19,032 nt of DNA from CAG-791 sp002392385 (lineage in GTDB: Bacteria > Bacillota > Clostridia > Lachnospirales > Lachnospiraceae): positions 1 to 19,032 of the forward strand of contig CAMOIU010000057.1 in NCBI GenBank assembly GCA_946616295.1. The letters run 5' to 3'. The notes beneath the pieces are model-generated. The model searched no databases, was not told where the DNA came from, and saw only the letters and a program-made list of their open reading frames with translations. Numbering within the stretch: position 1 is the first letter of the stretch; each line of letters opens with the position of its first letter. Below are positions 1 to 6,740 of the stretch, one piece after another. A program made the position numbers and the translations under genes.

Positions 1-74
1 AATATGTCTATTTGGGATCACGCAAGGGATGTTCTTCCGCCCCGGCGCAGCTGGCCGGGTGGTGAACAGTAACA

Positions 75-146
75 GTGGGGGTTGGTGATGTAGTCATGAT
101 CAGGTGATTCCGGTGGGGGCTGGTGATGCCAGTGGGGCTGGTGATG
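75..146. repeat. Three imperfect copies of a 15-16 bp G-rich repeat
   Basis: The motif GTGGGGGTTGGTGATG (75-90) recurs as GTGGGGGCTGGTGATG (113-128) and GTGGGGCTGGTGATG (132-146). Spacing is irregular, and no open reading frame or promoter could be tied to it. A short GC hairpin (CCCGGC 41-46 / GCCGGG 54-59) lies just upstream. Nothing else is recognised in positions 1-150. Confidence 0.6.
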
Positions 147-150
147 TCTG

Positions 151-493
151 AGGATCCGCCCTTCTGGCGGTCACGGAGATACCTTCAGGACCTCTAGAAG
201 GGCGGATCCTATCATTTCAACCAAATCCGCCGGTCAAGAGGTCGTGGAGCACCCTCCACAACCACAAGACCGGCGGATTCTGAAATATCAAGTCAATACG
301 CCGGCCTGAAGGTCGTGGAGCACCCTCCACAGCCACGAGACCGGCGGATTCTGAAATATCAAGTCAATACGCCGGTCAAGAGTTCGTGTAACACCCTTCA
401 CAGCCACGAAACCGGCGGACACCTATCATTTCATAATAATTCGCCGGTCCAGAGGTCATGGAGCACCCTCCACGACCACCAGACCGGCGGATT
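151..493. repeat. Tandem array of five long hairpins, 71-72 bp period
   Basis: Five imperfect palindromes follow one another with inner arms starting at 169, 240, 311, 382 and 454, so the period is 71, 71, 71 and 72 bp. The typical unit has an outer stem CCGCCGGTC/GACCGGCGG, a 4x4 internal loop, an inner stem GGTCGTGGAG/CTCCACAACC and a 4-nt loop (CACC). The first unit has a different outer stem: 151-165 pairs perfectly with 196-210 over 15 bp. Units 1, 2 and 4 pair well; the unit at about 372-418 is degraded. About 20 bp of AT-rich sequence separates the outer stems. The array lies directly 3' of the isomerase gene on the minus strand. A sixth copy sits at 7623-7678. The 71-bp period does not keep a reading frame, so the array is probably not coding. 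Its function is unknown; REP-like palindromes or a structured RNA are possible. Confidence 0.85.
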
Positions 494-514
494 GAAAAAT
501 TCATAGGATCCCCC

Positions 515-1159
515 TCACTCCATCTGCTTGAGTCCTGCCACCATGGCGGCTGCCTCGGGCTTGACGCAGTCGCTGAAGAAGTAGGTGTCGAATCTCTCGC
601 CGGCGATGGCGCCCAGGACCAGGCTGCGGTCCAGGGAGTTGAGGATGTCGGACAGGGGGCGGAAGGCCGCCGCGCGGACGTCGTCCAGGATCCTCTTGTT
701 TCTCTGCTCGGGAACGGCTCTCTCCTTGGGGTAGCCGCCGCCGAAGGGCTCTGAGAAGAGCTTCTCGAAGATGTACTCCAGGTTCAGGTCGCCGCCCCAG
801 CCGAATCCGAGGGCGTAGGGGATGGAGATAGCGTTGCCGTCGTTGATCTGGGCGAAGGTGTAGGCGTCCAGGGGGGTGGCCACGTGGCCGCAGATGACGC
901 CCGGGAAGGAGTTGAGGGCCAGCATGGCGCCTTCGCCGGTGCCGCAGCCGGTCACGACAAAATCCGCCGCGCCGCTGTTCAGGAGGATGGCCGCCAGAAT
1001 TCCGTTCTGGACATAGGTCAGCTGAGCTTCGTCGCCGGCGCCGTACATGCCGTAGTTGCGGACGGTGTGTCCCAGAGGCTCGGCAACTTTGCGGAGGGAA
1101 GCCTCCACGACGGCGTTTTTGGCAGCCTGCGAATTTTCCATGATCAGTGCGATCTTCAT
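515..1159 (-). CDS. RpiB/LacA/LacB-family sugar-phosphate isomerase
   Basis: A 214-residue cytoplasmic protein of the RpiB/LacAB fold. The family motif CGTG follows a hydrophobic strand, with the likely catalytic cysteine at residue 72. The following segment (PGVICGHV, then ...INDGNAISIP) matches the family pattern. RpiB proteins are usually near 150 residues; this one has a C-terminal extension of about 60 residues, as in a subset of family members found in sugar-acid loci. Some RpiB homologues isomerise unsaturated uronate products (DhuI type), which would fit this operon, but the substrate cannot be read from the sequence. It is the last gene of the operon, 148 nt after the HpcH-type aldolase. 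The ATG at 1159 has AGGAAG about nine bases upstream. The hairpin array begins about 20 nt past its stop codon. Confidence 0.85.
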   Translation of the reverse strand: MKIALIMENSQAAKNAVVEASLRKVAEPLGHTVRNYGMYGAGDEAQLTYVQNGILAAILLNSGAADFVVTGCGTGEGAMLALNSFPGVICGHVATPLDAYTFAQINDGNAISIPYALGFGWGGDLNLEYIFEKLFSEPFGGGYPKERAVPEQRNKRILDDVRAAAFRPLSDILNSLDRSLVLGAIAGERFDTYFFSDCVKPEAAAMVAGLKQME

Positions 1160-1180
1160 TGTTCTACTCTTCCTTTCTGA

Positions 1181-1293
1181 AACGAGGTAAGGCCCGTGGC
1201 GAGACGGTAGTGTAACGAGGTGAGGCCCGTGGCGAGACGGGGGACGTCAGGGGTAAGGCCGGTTGTGAGACCGGGGGCCCTGGGGCCCCCGGC
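1181..1293. repeat. Spacer with three direct repeats and a GC palindrome
   Basis: The 148-nt spacer between the HpcH-type aldolase and isomerase genes holds three copies of a 27-bp repeat: 1181-1207 and 1214-1240 (nearly identical, core AGGCCCGTGGCGAGACGG) and a diverged copy at 1248-1274. Next is a near-perfect palindrome, CCGGGGGCCC/GGGCCCCCGG, at 1272-1293. It lies about 15 nt downstream of the aldolase stop codon on the minus strand. No T-run follows it in that direction, so it looks like an intercistronic RNA stem-loop rather than a terminator. Confidence 0.75.
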
Positions 1294-1307
1294 TGTCTTC
1301 GGTATGC

Positions 1308-2129
1308 TTACTGCTGCTTCTCTGCCCAGTATTCCTTGACCGGCTGGTAGACGGTCTTCTGGAAGTTCTTGAGGATGTTGCCGAAGTGGCTGACGTCGTT
1401 TCTGCAGATCATGAGCTTGACGCCCTTGTCGGCCAGCTCTTTGGCCTTCTCCGCGGTGGGCGGAGCGATGGGGCTCATGACGGGGATGTTCTTCTCCTTG
1501 CACTTGGCAAAAAGGAGCTCCAGTCTGTCCTTGACCTCGGGGATGCTCATGTTATAGGTCTCCAGGATGCCCAGGGACAGGGCCAGGTCGGAGGGGCCTA
1601 CGGATACGGCGCCGATGCCGGGCACGGCCAGGATCTCGTCGATGTTGTCATAGAACTCCGGATCCTCGGCCAGCGGGATGACCATGGTCTCCTTGTTGCT
1701 CCTGCGGACATACTCCGGGAAGGAGAAGTCGGGATAGACGCCGTAGCCGGCGCTGCGGCAGTCGGTGGCGGAGCCGCGGATGCCCATGGGCGGGAACTTG
1801 GCGTAGCTCACGGCCTCTTCCACGTCGGCCGCGCAGCGGCAGTGAGGGAAGACGACGCCGTCGGCGCCCATCTCGAAAGCGGTCCGGATCATCCAGTCGT
1901 CCTTGATCTTGACGCGGGTGATGACGCCCATGCCGGTGCTGTTGGCGGTGATGATCATATCCTGGAGCTCACGGTTGGGGAACATGGGGGTGTGCTCCAT
2001 GTCCACGAAGACGAAGTCGAACCCGGCAAGGCCCATCATTTCGACCAGGGTGCGGCTGCCGGAGAAGGTTCCCATACCGACAAGGATTTCATTGTTGTCA
2101 AGTCTCTGTTTGATCCTGTTTTCTCTCAT
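1308..2129 (-). CDS. HpcH/HpaI-family class II aldolase
   Basis: A 273-residue protein of the HpcH/HpaI aldolase/citrate lyase family. These are metal-dependent enzymes that reversibly split 2-keto-3-deoxy sugar acids into pyruvate (or oxaloacetate) and an aldehyde. Visible landmarks are FVDMEHT (likely catalytic His46), TRVK (Arg72), GADGVVFPHCR (88-98), and the metal-site acids in PLAED (Glu155) and GPSDLA (Asp181). The frame stays open upstream, but the ATG at 2129 is preferred: it has AGAGAGG nine bases upstream and starts where family members start. The upstream part would be translated from palindromic repeats. It is the sixth gene of the operon, 126 nt after dctM. The exact substrate is unknown. 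Confidence 0.9.
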   Translation of the reverse strand: MRENRIKQRLDNNEILVGMGTFSGSRTLVEMMGLAGFDFVFVDMEHTPMFPNRELQDMIITANSTGMGVITRVKIKDDWMIRTAFEMGADGVVFPHCRCAADVEEAVSYAKFPPMGIRGSATDCRSAGYGVYPDFSFPEYVRRSNKETMVIPLAEDPEFYDNIDEILAVPGIGAVSVGPSDLALSLGILETYNMSIPEVKDRLELLFAKCKEKNIPVMSPIAPPTAEKAKELADKGVKLMICRNDVSHFGNILKNFQKTVYQPVKEYWAEKQQ

Positions 2130-2145
2130 TTTTTCATACCTCTCT

Positions 2146-2224
2146 GAGTCTGTGCGGGGGAGGGCCGCACGGGATGTGTCGATGGAGTCTGTGCGGGCGG
2201 CCGCCCGCACGGGATGTATCAATG
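2146..2224. repeat. Tandem 39/40-bp duplication with a palindrome in each copy
   Basis: Copies at 2146-2184 and 2185-2224 abut head to tail. Each begins GAGTCTGTGCGGG and ends GATGTGTCGATG or GATGTATCAATG. The first has the hairpin arms GTGCGG/CCGCAC around a purine-rich loop. The second has a perfect 20-bp palindrome at 2191-2210 (GTGCGGGCGG/CCGCCCGCAC). The pair fills most of the dctM-to-aldolase spacer on the minus strand. There is no T-run, so it is more likely an intercistronic stem-loop than a terminator. Confidence 0.8.
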
Positions 2225-2255
2225 TCATCAGCTTACGTTCATCCGCGGATCACCG

Positions 2256-3545
2256 TCACGATCCCATCATCAGGGAGGGCAGCAGCGTCGAGAACGTCGG
2301 TACATAGGTCAGCAGCAGAAGGCAGAGGAACAGGACTGCCATCATAGGGACCAGTTTCTTGATCAGGTCGCTCATGGGTGCCTTCGTTATGGCGCTCGTG
2401 GTGAAGAGCAGGTTTCCGAAGGGCGGGGTCAGCAGGCCGATCATCATGTTGACTACGAAGATCACGCCGAAGTGGATCAGGTCGATCCCCAGGACCTGCA
2501 CGGTCTCGATGACCATGGGCAGGAAGATCAGTGTGATGGTGTTGGTGTCGAAGATCATACCCATCACCAGGAAGCACAGGTTGATGAGCAGGAGGAAAAC
2601 GTACTTGTTGGTGGTCACACCCAGGAGCCAGCCGCCGATGATGGCAGGAAGCTTCTCCATGCCGGCGATGTAGACGATGGCGGAGGCGCAGCCGACGGTG
2701 ATGGCGATGCGGCCCACCATTTCCGCTGTGGACTTGAAGATGTCCACCAGCTCCTTCCAGCCCACACAGCGGTAGACGATGAGGGAGATGATCAGGGCGT
2801 AGAAGCCGGCGATGGCGCCTGCCTCGGTGGGGGTGCAGAGACCGCCGTAGATGCTCACCAGGAGGATCACCGGGCACAGCAGGGCCGGAAATGCCTTCAG
2901 GGTGATGTTAAGGAACTGGGCCAGGGTATACCTTACGCCCTGGGGCAGGCCGTACCTGCGTCCGTAGTAGAAGACGTAGATCATCAGGCTCACGCACATC
3001 ATGACACCGGGCACGATGCCGGCGATGAAGAGCTTGCCCACCGAGGCGCCGGTCACGGACGCGTACATCAGCATGGTGATGCTGGGCGGGAAGACCGGTC
3101 CGACTGTGGCCGTGGCGCCTGTCAGCGCCGCGGCGAAGTCCTCTTCGTAGCCCTGCCGGCGCATCTCCTTCATCTCCATGAGGCCGATCCCGGAGGCATC
3201 CGCCACGGCGGAGCCGGACATACCGGCGAAGATCAGGGAGATCACGCAGTTGACGTAGGCCATGCCGCCCTTAAAGCGCCCGAAGATGGAATCGCACCAT
3301 TTGAACAGGAGCTCTGAGGCCTTGCCGTTGTTCATCACGTTGGCCGTAAAGATGAAGAGCGGGATGGCGATGATGGTGTAGTTGGTCCAGTAGGTGGTGC
3401 AGACCTGGTTGGCGATGACCGTCAGGTTGCTCCCGCTGGCCAGCACGTAGACTGTACAGGCGGCCAGCATGCCCGGTCCCATGGGGAGTTTGAGAAGGAA
3501 GACAAGGACAAAAGCGACCACGAACAGAATCAGTTTCAGCTGCAT
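2256..3545 (-). CDS. dctM: TRAP transporter large permease, DctM/SiaM type
   Basis: A 429-residue, highly hydrophobic inner-membrane protein with about a dozen predicted membrane segments; the length is normal for DctM. Typical family stretches include the N-terminal VFLLKLPMGPGM, FAGMSGSAVADASGIG (about residues 89-104) and VGPVFPPSITMLMY. It is the transport subunit of a TRAP system, which uses an ion gradient to import a carboxylate delivered by DctP, with DctQ as its small partner. The ATG at 3545 lies one base after the dctQ stop and has a strong AAAGGAGG six bases upstream. A longer frame exists upstream but lies inside dctQ and is rejected. The substrate is probably a uronate or other sugar acid, judged from the neighbouring genes. 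Confidence 0.93.
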   Translation of the reverse strand: MQLKLILFVVAFVLVFLLKLPMGPGMLAACTVYVLASGSNLTVIANQVCTTYWTNYTIIAIPLFIFTANVMNNGKASELLFKWCDSIFGRFKGGMAYVNCVISLIFAGMSGSAVADASGIGLMEMKEMRRQGYEEDFAAALTGATATVGPVFPPSITMLMYASVTGASVGKLFIAGIVPGVMMCVSLMIYVFYYGRRYGLPQGVRYTLAQFLNITLKAFPALLCPVILLVSIYGGLCTPTEAGAIAGFYALIISLIVYRCVGWKELVDIFKSTAEMVGRIAITVGCASAIVYIAGMEKLPAIIGGWLLGVTTNKYVFLLLINLCFLVMGMIFDTNTITLIFLPMVIETVQVLGIDLIHFGVIFVVNMMIGLLTPPFGNLLFTTSAITKAPMSDLIKKLVPMMAVLFLCLLLLTYVPTFSTLLPSLMMGS

Positions 3546-3546
3546 G

Positions 3547-4194
3547 TCATTCCTCCTTTCCCTGTGCGGCGCCGGGACCTGCCGCGCCGGTTTCATTTCC
3601 GTCTGTGCCGGCGCTGCCGGCAAAGAGTCGCTGATACTCCTCTTCTGAGGCTCTGCGGAATTCCTCCGCCTTGTCCACCTTCACCGTGGACAGCCGCTCC
3701 TTCTTGCCCTGGGCCTCCAGGACCATGTCCCGGATATCCGTGTAGAGATCCCACAGGCTGTAGAGCAGGATCCCGGCCACCAGGATGGGGAAGGGAAGGT
3801 AGAGAATCTTCAGCGGCAGGTGCAGTGCCATGCTCTTCTGCCGGATATTGGCGACGAATTTAACCGCCCCGTAGAGGAGGAAGATATAGGTCCCTGACAT
3901 GAACAGGTTCCCCAGGATGCGGATCCAGCGCTGGATCCGCGGGTTCACACTGTCATAGAGCATGGCAAAGCATACATGGTCGCCTCGCCGTCGGGCCCAG
4001 AGTGCCGCCGGAAGGACCGTCCAGAGGTAGCCGAGAATCTGAATCTCATTCGCGTAGGTTGCGGCACTTTTCAGGACATAGCGGCTGAAGATCCCCCACA
4101 TGAACATACCGAACATCATAATGAAGGCCAGTGTCGGTATGACGACTTCATAGAGCTCACGGATCCGCAGCAGGACTTTTTTCGTTCTTTCCAT
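3547..4194 (-). CDS. dctQ: TRAP transporter small permease, DctQ type
   Basis: A 215-residue membrane protein with four hydrophobic segments at roughly residues 15-37, 48-65, 90-112 and 128-150, the usual DctQ topology. The motif FSRYVLKSAATYANEIQ near the first loop is typical of the family. A charged, Glu/Lys-rich cytoplasmic tail of about 60 residues follows the last segment and is longer than usual. The gene lies between dctP (25-nt gap) and dctM (1-nt gap), so the three are almost certainly co-translated. The ATG at 4194 is chosen over an in-frame TTG at 4218, which has no ribosome binding site; GGGGGTG precedes the ATG, which is only a modest match. Confidence 0.9.
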   Translation of the reverse strand: MERTKKVLLRIRELYEVVIPTLAFIMMFGMFMWGIFSRYVLKSAATYANEIQILGYLWTVLPAALWARRRGDHVCFAMLYDSVNPRIQRWIRILGNLFMSGTYIFLLYGAVKFVANIRQKSMALHLPLKILYLPFPILVAGILLYSLWDLYTDIRDMVLEAQGKKERLSTVKVDKAEEFRRASEEEYQRLFAGSAGTDGNETGAAGPGAAQGKEE

Positions 4195-4219
4195 AAAGGC
4201 ACCCCCGCCGGCATTCAAA

Positions 4220-5347
4220 TTATTTCATGGACTCGCCAAGTGCGTTGATCTTCTCAAGCAGCTCCAGATTCCAGGTACCGGAGATCTCCTTGTTCTCAAG
4301 ATAAGCCTTCTGCACCTTCTCCTTGAAGGGAGCCTTGTCGGGATACTGGAAACGGATACCATAGGTGTTCTTGGCCTCTTCCAGGAGCTTCTCCTGCTCT
4401 TCCACGGCCCACTCGATAGTCAGGTCTCTGGCCTCGCACATGCAGTCATAGAAGATCTTCTGCTGTTCCAGGGTCATCTTCTCCCAGATGTCGCCGTCCA
4501 GGGTGATGAAGTTGGGTGTGATCATGTGATCGATGAAAACAAGGGTCTTGCAGACTTCGAACTGGCCCTGGGCATAGGTGGAGAAGATCTGGTTCTCGTG
4601 GCCGTCGATCAGGCCGGTCTCCATGGCCAGGTAGACTTCGCTGACATCCAGAGGGGTCACGTTGAAGCCGAGGGCCTCACCCAGCTGGACAAAGGATGCG
4701 GAAGTGGGCATGCGGATGGTCAGGCCCGCGCAGTCCTCAGGGGTGTTGATGTCCTTGTCCTCCGCCAGCCAGAGCTCGCGGGTGCCGATGTAGTCGCAGC
4801 CGAAGGTCATAACATGGAACTCGTCCCAGATGGCCTGCTGGATCTCCGCGCCGATCTCGCCCTCCGGATCGAAGGTCGCCTTCATGTGATCCACGGAGTC
4901 GAAGAGATATCCCATATCCAGCATGTTGGCCCAGTCCAGACCGTTGTCATACATGTAGGAGGCCTGGATGAAGCTCATACCCGCCTCGTGGGCCAGGATG
5001 GCCGGGAACTCGGCGTCCGTCTTGTAGAGTGTGCCGGAATCATACATCTCGAACTGGAACATGCCCGGAGCCTTCTCGTCGAAGACCTGCTGGATGAACT
5101 GCTCACACTGATAGGAAGCAGCGCCGGGCTTGTGGGTGGTGGTCACGATGATCTTCAGGGGCTCAGAGCTCTCTGTCTCGGCATAGGCAGCTCCCTCGGG
5201 AAAGTGCCTGTCACCGATATCCAGCTCCTCGGCACTGTCTCCGCCGGTCGCGGCCGCGCCGCCCGATGCGGAGCCGCCGGATCCGCAGGCTGTGAGCGCC
5301 ACACAGGCGGCCACAGCGATCAGGATGTTCATGATCTTCCTTTTCAT
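4220..5347 (-). CDS. dctP: TRAP transporter solute-binding lipoprotein, DctP type
   Basis: A 375-residue extracytoplasmic binding protein. The N-terminus has a basic MKRK, a hydrophobic stretch and the lipobox LTAC, followed by a Gly/Ser-rich linker, so it should be a membrane-anchored lipoprotein as expected in a Gram-positive cell. The family core is visible: NTPEDCAGLTIRMP, where the arginine of IRMP is the usual carboxylate ligand, then TPLDVSEVYLAMETGLIDGHENQ in two halves around the ligand-binding hinge. It captures a sugar acid and passes it to DctQM. The ATG at 5347 is preferred over an ATG 12 bases upstream because GGAGGG sits immediately before it. It follows the YhcH-type gene by 45 nt. 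Confidence 0.92.
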   Translation of the reverse strand: MKRKIMNILIAVAACVALTACGSGGSASGGAAATGGDSAEELDIGDRHFPEGAAYAETESSEPLKIIVTTTHKPGAASYQCEQFIQQVFDEKAPGMFQFEMYDSGTLYKTDAEFPAILAHEAGMSFIQASYMYDNGLDWANMLDMGYLFDSVDHMKATFDPEGEIGAEIQQAIWDEFHVMTFGCDYIGTRELWLAEDKDINTPEDCAGLTIRMPTSASFVQLGEALGFNVTPLDVSEVYLAMETGLIDGHENQIFSTYAQGQFEVCKTLVFIDHMITPNFITLDGDIWEKMTLEQQKIFYDCMCEARDLTIEWAVEEQEKLLEEAKNTYGIRFQYPDKAPFKEKVQKAYLENKEISGTWNLELLEKINALGESMK

Positions 5348-5392
5348 AATTCCCTCCATATTTATGAATTGTTTTTTCGAGAAGCGACCGCA

Positions 5393-5860
5393 TCAGAAGG
5401 TGCTCATGCGGACCTTCACAACGACCTTTTTCACAGGGGCCGGCGCCGTGACGCAGCATCCCGGCCTGTGGATGTCCCAGGGGAAGAAGATGCAGAAATC
5501 TCCGTCCCGGCAGACCACGAAATTCTCATTGGCTGCTTCTTTATAGAAGTAAATGTCGTTGGCCGTGTTGAAATCCACCGCCTCATAGTCGCCGACGAAG
5601 TTGGCGTAGCCCATCTTCTCCTCGCCGCAGACGATGTACTGGATATCGAGATAGTCCTTGTGGGACTCTGGCCGCTTGTCGCAGACCTCCTTGGTCTCGA
5701 TCTCCTGCACCAGGGCGTAGATATCATCCCCGTCGATGTCTACGCGGCCGGGCGCGGTGTTCTTAAGATCCGTCTCCTTCAGAAAGGCCAGGGCTTTCAG
5801 GATACTTGCGGGCAGGGGACGGAGCTGGCTGTCTTCCAGATACAGGGACGAATAGATCAT
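5393..5860 (-). CDS. YhcH/YjgK/YiaL-family protein (cupin-like, EbgC type)
   Basis: A 155-residue protein of the YhcH/YjgK/YiaL (EbgC-like) family. These small beta-barrel proteins are encoded with sialic acid, 2,3-diketogulonate and other sugar-acid genes and may act on free sugar anomers. Characteristic parts are the central KRPESHKDYLDIQYIVCGEE, the later FFPWDIHRPGC and the C-terminal PVKKVVVKV. The His and acidic residues of these motifs would line a metal site. Its start overlaps the stop of the KDPG-type aldolase gene by one base (TGATG), with AAGGAG eight bases upstream. YiaL of E. coli is likewise encoded next to a TRAP transporter, which supports a role in sugar-acid use. The exact reaction is uncertain. 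Confidence 0.88.
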   Translation of the reverse strand: MIYSSLYLEDSQLRPLPASILKALAFLKETDLKNTAPGRVDIDGDDIYALVQEIETKEVCDKRPESHKDYLDIQYIVCGEEKMGYANFVGDYEAVDFNTANDIYFYKEAANENFVVCRDGDFCIFFPWDIHRPGCCVTAPAPVKKVVVKVRMSTF

Positions 5861-6504
5861 CAGGCATTCTCCTTAATAGCTTGTACGTGGGCGGCTGCGC
5901 GGCGGGTGATCTCCGCGTAATCTTCCTTCTCGATCAGGTCATTGGTGATGAAGGCGCGGGTCCCGAAGCACTTGGCGCCGGCTGCCAGCCAGGTCGGAAT
6001 GGTGTCGATGCTGACATTGCAGGTGGCCTGATAAGGAATGTGTCCCAGAGGGCCCATCAGGAACTTCACATACTGGGGATCCTCGATGATATAGAGCTTG
6101 ACGATGTCCGCGCCCAGATCATAGGCGTGTACGATCTCCGAAGGAGACATGGCGCCGGGAACAGAGACCAGACCCAGTTCCTTGGTGCGGCGGATCACAT
6201 CATCGTTGGTGTTGGGGGAGACGATGTACTGGGCACCGTGCTCATAAGCCCAGTTGACCTGGTCCACAGTCAGGACCGTGCCGGCACCCACATAGGCGGT
6301 GTCGCCCACCGCTGCCTTGACAGCCTCGATCTGCTCGGCAAAAAACGCCTTCGGATCTTCCTTCTTGTGGTCGTAGGTGATCTCCACGAACTTGATGCCG
6401 CCGGCTACCGATGCCTTGGCGACCTCACCGATCTTCTCGGTCGGAATGCCTCTCATAATGGCGACGAACTTCTCTTCTCTCAGCGTGGCAAGTGCACTGC
6501 TCAT
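5860..6504 (-). CDS. eda: KDPG/KHG aldolase (class I, Eda family)
   Basis: A 214-residue enzyme, the usual Eda length. Class I KDPG/KHG aldolases split 2-keto-3-deoxy-6-phosphogluconate to pyruvate and glyceraldehyde 3-phosphate, or 4-hydroxy-2-oxoglutarate to pyruvate and glyoxylate, through a lysine Schiff base. Landmarks are AIMRG near the N-terminus, the catalytic Glu41 in VEITYD, GAGTVLT (73-79), SPNTN (96-100), PGAMSPSE (116-123) and the Schiff-base Lys136 in DIVKLY. The usual E. coli context around that lysine is KFFP, so this is a diverged subgroup and may prefer a different keto-deoxy acid. The ATG at 6504 has AAAGGG six bases upstream; a GTG 18 bases earlier is rejected. It is the first gene of the operon, divergent from the LysR regulator. 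Confidence 0.88.
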   Translation of the reverse strand: MSSALATLREEKFVAIMRGIPTEKIGEVAKASVAGGIKFVEITYDHKKEDPKAFFAEQIEAVKAAVGDTAYVGAGTVLTVDQVNWAYEHGAQYIVSPNTNDDVIRRTKELGLVSVPGAMSPSEIVHAYDLGADIVKLYIIEDPQYVKFLMGPLGHIPYQATCNVSIDTIPTWLAAGAKCFGTRAFITNDLIEKEDYAEITRRAAAHVQAIKENA

Positions 6505-6740
6505 GACAATCCCTTTCCGCACATTTTGTGCAATTTTACCGACGAACTTGTATCAGTTCGCTCTTTCTTTCGTTAGATCCTGTATCATTTGCGCATTATG
6601 ACGGGATCCTTTTGTAAGCTATGCACGTCTGCATACTTGTAGTATAATGACTGTATTGTCAGTTGAGAAATACTTTAATCTGCAAGTAACTATAAGTAAA
6701 ATCGATAGATGCACCATCTGAAAGCCCTTGCGGAGGTCTT
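6505..6740. promoter_or_regulatory. Divergent control region between sugar-acid operon and LysR gene
   Basis: This AT-rich 236-nt gap must contain both promoters. A plus-strand TATAAT at 6643-6648 is the best -10 box, but no convincing -35 was found at normal spacing. Dyads that could bind the LysR-type regulator are ATAC-TTGTA-GTAT (6633-6645) and TACTT-N8-AAGTA (6671-6688). Two direct copies of TGTATCA (6549-6555 and 6581-6587), 32 bp apart, lie on the operon side. The regulator ATG is preceded by GGAGG at the right distance. The exact operators are not established. Confidence 0.5.

Noticed and set aside
151..493. CRISPR array
   Set aside because: Spacers are not unique, the repeated part is a long palindrome rather than a 23-47 bp direct repeat, and no cas gene is present.
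151..493. Integron attC cassette array
   Set aside because: Palindrome size is suggestive, but the attC core sites (RYYYAAC/GTTRRRY) and an integrase are missing and no cassette genes lie between units.
315..754. Plus-strand reading frames over the hairpin array
   Set aside because: Peptides arise from translating repeats with a 71-bp period and run antisense into the isomerase gene; there is no ribosome binding site.
1272..1293. Intrinsic terminator after the HpcH-type aldolase
   Set aside because: The stem is strong but no T-run follows on the minus strand, and the isomerase gene continues the operon.
2130..2228. N-terminal extension of the HpcH-type aldolase
   Set aside because: It would be encoded by the palindromic duplication; the ATG at 2129 has a ribosome binding site and the normal family start.
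2214..3317. Long plus-strand frame antisense to dctM
   Set aside because: Low-complexity Asp/His/Gln-rich translation of a GC-rich gene's opposite strand, with no family resemblance. The same applies to plus-strand frames at 4526-5920, 7927-9210, 9871-11688, 11863-12849 and 12695-13498.
4195..4218. Upstream TTG start for dctQ
   Set aside because: No Shine-Dalgarno sequence precedes it, while the ATG at 4194 fits family length and has a G-rich site upstream.
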